A DNA stretch of 5,309 nt from Gelidibacter sp039916245 (GTDB lineage: Bacteria; Bacteroidota; Bacteroidia; Flavobacteriales; Flavobacteriaceae): contig NZ_JBDSLS010000204.1 in NCBI RefSeq assembly GCF_039916245.1, positions 1 through 5,309 of the forward strand, read 5' to 3'. This document shows positions 1 to 5,308 of the stretch, one piece after another. Both the position numbers and the translations under genes were made by a program. Within the stretch, counting starts at the first letter, position 1. The number at the start of each line of letters is the position of its first letter. The notes beneath the pieces were generated by a model, which did no database searches, had not been told where the DNA came from, and was given only the letters and a program-made list of their open reading frames with translations.

Positions 1-173
1 GAAATATCAAACATTCCCGAGCCATTGCTCAATCCTAAATAATACCATTTGATGGTTTTACCTCCTAAGAAGTAAGAATCCAAGCCTTTGGATGCTCTTT
101 TTGAAATCCAAATGCCGACGCCCAAGGTTAAAATAACGTAAACGGCTATAATCGAAATATCAATAATATCCAT
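1..173 (-). CDS. Sodium/solute symporter (SSS family), N-terminal part only
   Basis: Inner-membrane transporter that would couple sodium entry to uptake of a sugar or other small solute. Only the first 57 codons are present; the gene runs off the left edge. Reading down from the ATG at 173 gives MDIIDISIIAVYVILTLG as a first hydrophobic helix (about residues 4-24), a short basic turn (SKRASKG), then SYFLGGKTIKWYYLGLSNG and SGMFDI. The SYFLGGK...W..LG..N.SGMFDI pattern is characteristic of the start of SSS transporters (established family knowledge), in which the region after the first helix leads into the unwound substrate and sodium site. It starts 6 bases after the mannosidase stop and in the same frame, so it is almost certainly co-transcribed. 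The pairing suggests import of a sugar released by the mannosidase, mannose being the simplest guess, but substrate cannot be read from this fragment. No Shine-Dalgarno is visible. Confidence 0.9.
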   Translation of the reverse strand, partial: MDIIDISIIAVYVILTLGVGIWISKRASKGLDSYFLGGKTIKWYYLGLSNGSGMFDI

Positions 174-182
174 CTACTACTA
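174..182 (-). other. Triple in-frame TAG stop between mannosidase and symporter
   Basis: On the minus strand the mannosidase ends AAT AAC followed by TAG TAG TAG and then directly by the symporter ATG. The first TAG (182-180) is the mannosidase stop; the other two (179-177 and 176-174) fill the whole gap, and the symporter ATG is in the same frame. Translation of the symporter probably relies on reinitiation or on an A-rich upstream stretch, since no Shine-Dalgarno-like sequence occurs in the last codons of the mannosidase. The repeat of stops is a direct observation; a role in preventing read-through into the membrane protein is inference. Confidence 0.9.
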
Positions 183-2444
183 GTTATTTGTTGTTGGTTG
201 GGCGTTTTTGATTCCCCATTTTTTGTTGGGTTGAGCCCCCATGACAAAATGCAAAGTCCCTCCTTTTAGCATCTCCTCGTGGGAAATAGCCGTTTTGTTA
301 AAGTCTTTTCCGTTTAAAGTTGCTGACTGGATATAGAAATTTTTATCCGAAACATTTTCAGCTTCTATGATAAAAGTCTTTTTATTTGGAAGATTAATAG
401 TTGATTTCTCAAAAATAGGCGTTCCAATTTCATAGTCGCCCGACGCTGGATTCATTGGATACAATCCGACAGAACTCAACACATACCAAGCGCTCATTTG
501 ACCGCAGTCCTCATTCCCGCTCAATCCATTTGGAGTCGTGTTGTATTGCGTGTCCATAATATGACGTGCCCAATATTGCGTGCGCCAAGGTTGATTGGCA
601 TGATTGAACATATAAGCAATATGATGGCTTGGTTCGTTACCGTGTGCATATTGACCGATAAGTCCTGTGATATCTGCGGAAACATTATCGCCGGTAATTT
701 CAGAACTCTCGGTAAACAATTGCTCTAAACGACTTGCAAATAGTTCATCGCTTCCATGAAGACGGATGAAATCTTCCACATCTTGCGGCACAAACCAGCT
801 GTGTTGCCATGCGTTTCCTTCGGTATAATCGGTTTGTTCGCGGTGGTTGGAATGTTTCGGATCAAACGGTTCGTTCCATGACTTGCCATCTTCCGATTTA
901 CCACGCATAAATCCGCTGCCTTTATCAAATAAATATTGATAAGCTTTGGAACGGTTTAAGAAAAATTGATAATCGTCTTCTTTACCCAATAGTTTCGCCA
1001 ATTCTGCAACACACCAATCGTCATAAGCATACTCCAAGGTTATCGTAACCGATTCATCGACTAAATTATAAGGAATATAACCGAATTTTTTATAATATTT
1101 CAGGCCACGTTCATCTTGCATCATCGTAGTTTTCATCGCTTCAAAGGCCTTTTCAGCATCAAAACCACGAATGCCTTTTTTATAGGCTTCAACGATCACA
1201 GGAATGGAATGGTAACCTGTCATGGTATTGGTTTCATTGCCGTACAAGGTCCAAACTGGTAAGATTTTTTTGACTTCGTAATACGCCAACATCGAGTTGA
1301 CCATATCAGAAACGCGATCAGGAGCGATGATGGTCAGCAACGGATGTTCTGCTCTAAAGGTATCCCAAAGTGACAATGTTGAATAGGCCGTATAATCTTT
1401 GGCAGTAACGATGCTATCATTTTCCATTCTGAATTGGCCGTTTTTATCGCTAAACGTCACTGGCGCCAATTGAGCGTGGTACAAGGCAGTATAAAAAATG
1501 GTTTTTAAAGAATCCGTAGGCGTTTCCACGTCAAAAGAAGATAATGCCGTGCTCCATAACTCTTCAGCATCTGTTTTCGTTTTATCGAAAATAAATCCGC
1601 CAACTCCTAAATTGTCTTTGGCGTTTTCAATACTTACTGAAGAGACGGCTACTTTAGCAAATAATTCAGTGCCCGTTTCATTGGGATCAAACATCAATTG
1701 AACTGACGATTTGATACCATCATGTTCGCCTTCTTCAAAAACTTTACCGTCCACATATATTTTATAATCGGCTATCGGTTTTGAAAATTTGGCCACGAAA
1801 AACACTTTTTGATTATGTGCCCATCCGGTACTATAGCGGTAGCCGCTAATCGTGTAGCGATCCTCAACTTTTAACGACGATGCTACCGCTCTATCCCAAT
1901 TGATGGCGAATCCTAAATTGACAATGATCGATTGCACATCGCCTTCTTTAAAAGTATATTTATGATAAGCCGTTCTTTCCGAGGTGGTCAATTCCACATT
2001 CACATTGGAATCCTCCAAAAACACTTGATAATATCCAGGAGTAGCTTTTTCATTTTTATGACTGTACGATGATTTGTACGGCAGACTATCACGAGACATT
2101 GGATTTAAAGTTAAATCATGAGCTTTGTTCGTGGGCATAAACAGAATATCGGCCAAATCGCCAATACCGGTTCCGCTCAAATTTAAATGGCTAAAACCGA
2201 CGATAATACTGTCAGAATAATGATAACCTGAGCACCAATCCCAATCGCTAATGCCGTTAACAGGACTGACTTGCAACATGCCAAAAGGTACTGTAGCCCC
2301 AGGATAGGTATGGCCATGGCCGCCAGTTCCGATAAAAGGATCGACGTAGCTAATCAATTCTACTTTTTTGCCAATAGTTTCTGATTTTTTATTACAGCTT
2401 ACTATTAAAATAGCGCAAAGAACAATTACGTATAGTTGTTTCAT
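180..2444 (-). CDS. GH92 family alpha-mannosidase, lipoprotein
   Basis: Exo-acting, calcium-dependent, inverting alpha-mannosidase that removes terminal mannose from glycans such as N-glycans or yeast mannan. The protein is 754 residues, normal for the family. A lipoprotein signal (MKQLYVIVLCAILIVSC) places the acylated Cys at residue 17, so it is membrane-anchored in the periplasm or on the cell surface. The N-terminal sandwich domain opens with YVDPFIGTGG...YPGATVPFGM (33-56), then WDWCSGYHY (68-76) and SGTGIGD (90-96). The alpha-helical barrel domain holds LWDTFRAEHP (about 359-368), YTEGNAWQ with Glu542 as the expected general acid, GNEPSHH (602-608), and GNEDCGQMSAW (643-653) with Asp646 in the expected base region. 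Having Glu, not Gln, at 542 argues for a true mannosidase and against a mannose-phosphate uncapping variant. The Trp and GNEP motifs resemble alpha-1,2-type enzymes, but linkage is not proven. I chose the ATG at 2444 because an earlier in-frame ATG at 2486 would put 14 charged residues before the signal peptide. Confidence 0.95.
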   Translation of the reverse strand: MKQLYVIVLCAILIVSCNKKSETIGKKVELISYVDPFIGTGGHGHTYPGATVPFGMLQVSPVNGISDWDWCSGYHYSDSIIVGFSHLNLSGTGIGDLADILFMPTNKAHDLTLNPMSRDSLPYKSSYSHKNEKATPGYYQVFLEDSNVNVELTTSERTAYHKYTFKEGDVQSIIVNLGFAINWDRAVASSLKVEDRYTISGYRYSTGWAHNQKVFFVAKFSKPIADYKIYVDGKVFEEGEHDGIKSSVQLMFDPNETGTELFAKVAVSSVSIENAKDNLGVGGFIFDKTKTDAEELWSTALSSFDVETPTDSLKTIFYTALYHAQLAPVTFSDKNGQFRMENDSIVTAKDYTAYSTLSLWDTFRAEHPLLTIIAPDRVSDMVNSMLAYYEVKKILPVWTLYGNETNTMTGYHSIPVIVEAYKKGIRGFDAEKAFEAMKTTMMQDERGLKYYKKFGYIPYNLVDESVTITLEYAYDDWCVAELAKLLGKEDDYQFFLNRSKAYQYLFDKGSGFMRGKSEDGKSWNEPFDPKHSNHREQTDYTEGNAWQHSWFVPQDVEDFIRLHGSDELFASRLEQLFTESSEITGDNVSADITGLIGQYAHGNEPSHHIAYMFNHANQPWRTQYWARHIMDTQYNTTPNGLSGNEDCGQMSAWYVLSSVGLYPMNPASGDYEIGTPIFEKSTINLPNKKTFIIEAENVSDKNFYIQSATLNGKDFNKTAISHEEMLKGGTLHFVMGAQPNKKWGIKNAQPTTNN

Positions 2445-2488
2445 AATGGTAATTTTGTCCAAATTATTAAATCTCGTTTTTAACATTT

Positions 2489-2515
2489 CTAAAATAGACC
2501 AAAATCACAACACAA
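2489..2515 (-). promoter_or_regulatory. Possible promoter of the mannosidase-symporter operon
   Basis: On the minus strand, TTG at 2515-2513 is followed after 16 bases by TATTTTAG at 2496-2489. This matches the Bacteroidota pattern TTG...TAnnTTTG at all but one -7 position, with a spacer at or slightly below the usual range. Transcription would begin near 2482, giving a leader of roughly 38 bases before the ATG at 2444. AT-rich DNA gives such matches by chance, so this is a weak call. Confidence 0.27.
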
Positions 2516-2532
2516 CCCGTTTAATTCACACA
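2503..2532. repeat. TCACA direct repeat pair with 21-base period
   Basis: TCACA occurs at 2505-2509 within AATCACAAC and again at 2526-2530 within ATTCACACA, exactly 21 bases apart, about two helical turns. The first copy lies just inside the -33 element of the mannosidase promoter candidate and the second just upstream. LytTR-family regulators are known to bind paired short direct repeats about two turns apart, so this is a conceivable operator for the response regulator encoded at 3917-4627. The match is short and could be chance. Confidence 0.2.
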
Positions 2533-2714
2533 CCTTGATTTTTTAAAAAAAACTTGGCTTGCAATTTCGAGTTGTGAAGGATCTCATTATTCTATTAAAA
2601 ACAAAAAGCAAGATGAGTTCACAGCATAAATTTTCATAATTTTAACCGCATTTGAAATAAATTTAGACGGACGACACGTTAACTCTCCTGAACATCACAA
2701 AAAAAAAATCTTTC

Positions 2715-3773
2715 ATGAACTTTAAGTCCGGTAGGCTTTATAGAATATCATTTTGGCATCACATCATTTTCTGGTGTGTCTATTTTTTATTCAACACTTT
2801 TCGTTGGGGAATTTACTTTAATGACTACCTGTATTCCTTAAAAACAAACTTTTTAGGATTTCCGATTCATATTGCTTTATGCTATTTCAACATCTATTTC
2901 TTGATGCCGAAATTTTTGTTCAAAAAGAAATATGTGTCTTATGGTATTTTGATTTTATCCGCCATTTTTTTAATGGTGCTTGCAAAATTCAACCTCACTT
3001 ATTTTTTAATCAGCAACGATGTTTGGCCAGAGGGTCCAGAAACCATAAATGCCTTGACCCTTAACTATACCGTCGACATGATGATTGGAGAACTTTATGT
3101 GATCACTTTTGTGACGGCCATTAAAGTGACTTTAGATTTCTTGAAGGAACAGAAACGCGTTGCCGATCTCGAAAGAAACCAATTGGAAACGGAGTTATTG
3201 TTTTTGAAAACCCAGATATCGCCGCACTTTTTCTTCAATACACTGAATAACATTCACTCATTAGCGCTTGAAAAATCAAATAAAACTCCGAAAGTCATCC
3301 TCAGACTTTCAGAATTGATGCGCTATTTGCTCTATGAAACAAAGTACGAGCGCCAATCCCTGGAGAATGAGATTCTGTGCATTCAGAATTACTTGGATTT
3401 AGAGAAAATACGACATGATGGCTTGCTTAAAATCAATATGTCCATTTCTGGAGACATCCAAGAAAAAAACATAGCGCCCATCCTGTTGCTGACCTTTGTT
3501 GAAAACGCCTTTAAACATGGCGTCAACAAAAATATTGGTATTGTTAAAATTGATATCGATTTCACAGTTGAAGGAGATTTTCTGTACTTTACAATTAAAA
3601 ATCCTTTGCCTGCGGTTACAGAATTCAAGAACGAAGTCAACCATTCCAGCGGAATCGGCTTAGAAAACGTCAAAAAAAGATTAAATTTAGGCTATAATCA
3701 AAACGATTATAAACTAACCATTACCAGCGACTCAGAAAAATTCACGGTAAACCTTAAAATTAAAGTGGTTTAA
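2715..3773 (+). CDS. Membrane sensor histidine kinase, LytS/His_kinase type
   Basis: Sensor kinase of 352 residues in the inner membrane that would autophosphorylate on His171 and pass phosphate to the LytTR regulator downstream. Four hydrophobic helices are visible at about 12-30, 44-64, 74-99 and 117-139. The basic segment PKFLFKKKY between helices 2 and 3 is cytoplasmic and the short acidic loop NDVWPEGPETIN lies outside, so there is no large sensing domain. A probable coiled coil (about 140-165) leads to LKTQISPHFFFNTLNNI, the His_kinase (PF06580) signature, then LSELMRYLLYE (198-208). The ATP-binding domain has FVENAFKHG (261-269) as N box and GIGLENVKKRL (313-323) as G2 box. The usual DNGxG aspartate box is replaced by IKNPLP (294-299), a change I recall as frequent in Bacteroidota LytS-like kinases, so activity is still expected. 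It is transcribed away from the mannosidase. The signal is unknown. Start chosen as the first ATG after an A-rich leader. Confidence 0.93.
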   Translation: MNFKSGRLYRISFWHHIIFWCVYFLFNTFRWGIYFNDYLYSLKTNFLGFPIHIALCYFNIYFLMPKFLFKKKYVSYGILILSAIFLMVLAKFNLTYFLISNDVWPEGPETINALTLNYTVDMMIGELYVITFVTAIKVTLDFLKEQKRVADLERNQLETELLFLKTQISPHFFFNTLNNIHSLALEKSNKTPKVILRLSELMRYLLYETKYERQSLENEILCIQNYLDLEKIRHDGLLKINMSISGDIQEKNIAPILLLTFVENAFKHGVNKNIGIVKIDIDFTVEGDFLYFTIKNPLPAVTEFKNEVNHSSGIGLENVKKRLNLGYNQNDYKLTITSDSEKFTVNLKIKVV

Positions 3774-3836
3774 AATTCACGATTAGGTTTTATCAAAAAA
3801 ATCCATTATTCTTAAAATAAAAAGCATGAAAGGAGC

Positions 3837-3920
3837 ATGATCCAAAAACTAGTCACAAAAACCAATGACGATATGCGAATTACTTATGCCTATTTTAAAA
3901 CAATAACCTTCTACCTATGA
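3837..3920 (+). CDS. Possible 27-residue leader peptide overlapping the regulator start
   Basis: In the gap between kinase and regulator, an ATG at 3837 opens a 27-codon frame beginning MIQKLVTKTNDDMR and ending ...TITFYL. Its TGA stop (3918-3920) overlaps the regulator ATG (3917-3919) as ATGA, the classic arrangement for translational coupling. A purine-rich AAAGGAG sits immediately before it, but only one base separates GGAG from the ATG, too close for a normal Shine-Dalgarno. A four-codon frame MKGA (3826-3840) overlaps its start, again by ATGA. I recognise no family. Short open frames arise by chance in such DNA, so this is a candidate only. Confidence 0.17.
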   Translation: MIQKLVTKTNDDMRITYAYFKTITFYL

Positions 3921-4627
3921 AAATAAGATGTTTAATTATTGATGATGAGCCACTGGCAGCTAATGTAATTAAAAGTTATTTACAGCAAATTGAAGACATT
4001 GAAGTGGTCAAGACCTTCAATAATGCTATCGATGGATTGAATTTTTTAAAAAATCATAAAGTTGATGTGATTTTCTTGGACATTAACATGCCTGTTTTGG
4101 ACGGACTTAATTTTATAAAAAGCTTAAAAGAACCACCTTTAATTATCATTACCAGCGCTTATACGGAATATGCCATTGAAACCTACAATTTGGATGTGCT
4201 GGATTATTTGGTTAAACCGTTTGAGTTCCCGAGGTTCATGAATGCTTTAAACAAACTTTACAGACGATTGAACATTAAACAACCTACCTCAGACCCCATA
4301 AATGCACGTCCGTTTCTTTTCCTTAAGATTGACAAGAAAAAAATGAAAAAGGTTTTTTTGGATGAAATACTAGTGGTGGAAAGTCTGAAAGATTATTTGA
4401 AAATCAATACCACCAATGGCCGATTTATGATCCATAGCACGCTATCAGACTTTACCGAATTATTGCCTCCCTCCGATTTTATTAGAATTCATCGCTCCTA
4501 CACGATTTCCATCAGTAAGATTGATGCCGTTGAAGGCAACAGCATTGAAATTGATGGCATGCGCTATGTTATTGGGAGATCATATATTGAAGAAGTAAAG
4601 GAGAAAATTTTGAACTCTTCGATGTAG
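3917..4627 (+). CDS. LytTR family two-component response regulator
   Basis: Cytoplasmic DNA-binding regulator of 236 residues, the normal length for this class. The receiver domain (about 3-118) shows the acidic pair Asp9-Asp10 in IIDDEPLA, the phosphoacceptor Asp55 in IFLDINMPVLDG, Ser80 in the IITSAY switch segment and Lys100 in YLVKPFEF. After a linker rich in Pro and Asn, the LytTR domain (about 133-233) shows FLKIDKKKMKKV, DEILVVESLKDYLKI, the STLSDFTELLP segment and FIRIHRSYTISISKID, which are the family signatures; LytTR domains contact DNA through a beta fold, not a helix-turn-helix. Located 143 bases after the LytS-type kinase, it is the obvious phosphotransfer partner. The gap is longer than in tightly packed pairs and could hold an internal control element. 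Targets are unknown; autoregulation and control of the divergent operon are possible but unsupported. The ATG at 3917 directly precedes the conserved first strand (MKIRCLIIDDEP). Confidence 0.95.
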   Translation: MKIRCLIIDDEPLAANVIKSYLQQIEDIEVVKTFNNAIDGLNFLKNHKVDVIFLDINMPVLDGLNFIKSLKEPPLIIITSAYTEYAIETYNLDVLDYLVKPFEFPRFMNALNKLYRRLNIKQPTSDPINARPFLFLKIDKKKMKKVFLDEILVVESLKDYLKINTTNGRFMIHSTLSDFTELLPPSDFIRIHRSYTISISKIDAVEGNSIEIDGMRYVIGRSYIEEVKEKILNSSM

Positions 4628-4646
4628 AAATACTTGGTATTAAGTA

Positions 4647-4673
4647 CGAAGTATTAAGAATTGAGATACTTCG
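4647..4673. repeat. 8-bp perfect inverted repeat just after the regulator stop
   Basis: CGAAGTAT (4647-4654) and ATACTTCG (4666-4673) are perfect reverse complements around an 11-base loop. The hairpin starts 20 bases after the regulator stop codon but has no following T-tract on the plus strand (ACAAGCTC follows), so it is not a standard terminator. It could protect the 3-prime end of the message or be part of a repeat element. GTATTAAG also occurs twice nearby (4638-4644 as GTATTAAG partial context and 4651-4658). Confidence 0.6.
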
Positions 4674-4767
4674 ACAAGCTCACCACAACTTCGCGTTTAG
4701 AAGAAAGAGGAAAGAACAGAGACTCGATTTGGCTTTTCTGACGACTAAATCTTCTTAACATTAATTA

Positions 4768-4795
4768 TTAGCTGGAGTTCGTGAATTCCTTAGCT
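4768..4795. repeat. Imperfect palindrome flanked by TTAGCT repeats
   Basis: GGAGTTCGTGAATTCC (4774-4789) folds on itself with seven pairs including one G-T wobble. It is flanked by direct copies of TTAGCT at 4768-4773 and 4790-4795, and the AGCT cores can also pair with each other to lengthen the stem. No function is evident. Confidence 0.45.
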
Positions 4796-4825
4796 ATTAA
4801 GCATCCAATAAATGACGCTCATTTT

Positions 4826-4843
4826 GGAAGATGACACTCTTCC
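4826..4843. repeat. 6-bp inverted repeat
   Basis: GGAAGA (4826-4831) and TCTTCC (4838-4843) are perfect reverse complements around the loop TGACAC. There is no T-tract, so it is not a terminator. The second arm of a wider alternative stem, ACTTCCA, lies at 4855-4861. Confidence 0.4.
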
Positions 4844-4881
4844 TGCTCGCTTAAACTTCCATTTTCAAAATAAGATTCACC

Positions 4882-4893
4882 CAGCTGAAGCTG
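4882..4893. repeat. CAGCTGAAGCTG palindrome
   Basis: Five-base arms CAGCT and AGCTG surround two bases. It has the same layout (xxGCT, two bases, AGCxx) as the palindromes at 5009-5020 and 5047-5058, which suggests a shared type of small repeat. Confidence 0.4.
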
Positions 4894-5008
4894 CGAGCTA
4901 TTCAAAGTTCAATCGAGAGCAATTTTGCGCGCCTAGTTTTTATGCTGAGACAACCTTATTACTCTAATTGTTTCCCGCAGATAGCGCTCACTAATCCCCA
5001 ATACACTT

Positions 5009-5020
5009 GAGCTTTAGCTC
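5009..5020. repeat. GAGCTTTAGCTC palindrome
   Basis: Perfect five-base arms GAGCT and AGCTC around TT. It is followed by GGGATACGGAAGTGCAGAGG and then, 26 bases later, by the sister palindrome at 5047. I recall similar gctttagc palindromes scattered between genes in Bacteroidota, so a dispersed repeat is likely. Confidence 0.45.
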
Positions 5021-5046
5021 GGGATACGGAAGTGCAGAGGAACAAA

Positions 5047-5069
5047 GGGCTTTAGCCCAATTAGCCCAA
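5047..5069. repeat. GGGCTTTAGCCC palindrome with 9-bp tandem repeat
   Basis: GGGCT and AGCCC (5047-5058) form perfect arms around TT. The right arm is part of a perfect tandem duplication of TTAGCCCAA (5052-5060 and 5061-5069), so the left GGGCT could pair with either copy. This looks like slippage within a small repeat. Confidence 0.5.
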
Positions 5070-5097
5070 ACTATAATCAGCAAACCAAAGCGCTTCA

Positions 5098-5206
5098 CTT
5101 TTGGGTTTTGGAATTTTGGATTTGATAGTTTATACATTGAGATCCCGCCCAAAAGCGGGATTAATTCAACCAACAAAACCCAATACTTTTCGCTTTTGGG
5201 TTTTGG
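5098..5206. repeat. CTTTTGGGTTTTGG direct repeats with an inverted copy between
   Basis: CTTTTGGGTTTTGG occurs exactly at 5098-5111 and 5193-5206. Between them, CAAAACCCAA (5174-5183) is the perfect reverse complement of the core TTGGGTTTTG in both copies (5101-5110 and 5196-5205). The middle copy can therefore pair with either outer copy, giving two mutually exclusive stems; the first would enclose the 5141-5162 hairpin. The G-tract pattern is also telomere-like in appearance, which is a coincidence of composition. Confidence 0.6.
5141..5162. repeat. GC-rich hairpin ATCCCGC / GCGGGAT
   Basis: ATCCCGC (5142-5148) and GCGGGAT (5155-5161) are perfect reverse complements around CCAAAA, extended by a G-T wobble at 5141/5162. 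It stands out as GC-rich in AT-rich surroundings. The following bases (TAATTCAACC) are not a T-tract, so terminator function is doubtful. Confidence 0.6.
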
Positions 5207-5214
5207 GTTTCACT

Positions 5215-5251
5215 AAAAAAAAAGGGAAAACTAATAAAAGTTCTCCCTTTT
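5215..5251 (-). terminator. Intrinsic terminator, best oriented for the minus strand
   Basis: AAAAGGGAAAAC (5220-5231) pairs with GTTCTCCCTTTT (5240-5251): twelve positions with one A-C mismatch, around an 8-base loop. Read on the minus strand the stem ends in nine T residues (5223-5215), a textbook intrinsic terminator for a gene that would lie to the right of the window. Read on the plus strand there are only four T residues, all in the stem, before GACT, so it may work weakly for the kinase-regulator unit as well. Confidence 0.75.
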
Positions 5252-5266
5252 GACTAAACAAAAAAA

Positions 5267-5308
5267 ATGAAAAATCTAATTCTCTTAATTCTGTTGTGCC
5301 CACCATAA
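5267..5308 (+). other. Short signal-peptide-like start, stops after 13 codons
   Basis: An A-rich leader (ACAAAAAAA) typical of starts in this phylum precedes ATG at 5267, which opens MKNLILLILLCPP and then stops at TAA (5306-5308). The basic-plus-hydrophobic pattern resembles the beginning of a secreted or lipoprotein gene. It may be a broken gene start, a sequence that continues in another frame beyond the window, or chance. On the opposite strand, frames ending at 5288 (LWWAQQN) or 5255 could be the C-terminus of the convergent gene implied by the terminator; the window is too short to decide. Confidence 0.2.

Larger units (their letters stand above)
2445..2714. other. Divergent intergenic region between mannosidase and kinase genes
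   Basis: This 270-base stretch contains no ORF with coding character and should hold the promoters of both transcription units. Visible elements are a weak minus-strand promoter candidate near 2489-2515, a TCACA direct repeat pair, and a T6A8 tract at 2539-2552 that may bend DNA. For the kinase gene I see only partial matches to the Bacteroidota -7 consensus TAnnTTTG, at 2658-2665 (TAAATTTA) and 2637-2644 (TAATTTTA), neither with a convincing TTG at the right distance. The kinase start is preceded by a run of A residues (2699-2708), which is typical of leaders in this phylum, where Shine-Dalgarno sites are scarce. Confidence 0.6.
4628..5214. other. Repeat-rich noncoding region after the response regulator
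   Basis: No supportable gene occurs in this stretch of nearly 590 bases. Open frames exist (for example 5007-5216 plus and 5176-4991 minus) but they consist of translated palindromes and G/T-rich repeats and have no recognisable domain. The region contains at least eight short hairpin-forming palindromes or direct repeats, listed separately. The phrase TACTTCGACAAGCTCA (4667-4682) and the gctttagc-type palindromes resemble dispersed intergenic repeats that I recall from other Bacteroidota genomes. The stretch is best read as an accumulation site for small repeats, or a long 3-prime untranslated region. No tRNA or rRNA is visible. Confidence 0.6.

Noticed and set aside
498..1701. Open frames on the plus strand opposite the mannosidase (498-728 and 1498-1701)
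   Set aside because: They lie wholly antisense to a well-conserved GH92 gene, have no recognisable domain and no start context of their own.
2445..2486. Longer mannosidase start at 2486 adding 14 residues (MLKTRFNNLDKITI)
   Set aside because: The extension places charged residues before a complete lipoprotein signal that begins at 2444, and it would run across the likely transcription start.
3389..3673. Minus-strand frames inside the kinase gene
   Set aside because: They are antisense to the conserved ATP-binding domain and have no family resemblance.
4647..4673. Rho-independent terminator directly after the response regulator
   Set aside because: The stem is good but there is no T-tract after it on the plus strand and the stem is AT-rich.
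5099..5207. Telomere-like TTTTGGG repeats or a G-quadruplex
   Set aside because: There are only two short units at each site, with G-runs of two or three; nothing else suggests a linear replicon end, and a simple repeat explains it.
4628..5214. CRISPR array or insertion sequence
   Set aside because: The repeats are short, dissimilar and irregularly spaced, with no transposase frame or terminal inverted repeat pair with a target duplication.
4991..5216. Frames of 61 and 69 codons on opposite strands in the right-hand region
   Set aside because: Their translations are made of the palindromes and G/T-rich repeats in this stretch; there is no domain, and they cover each other on both strands.
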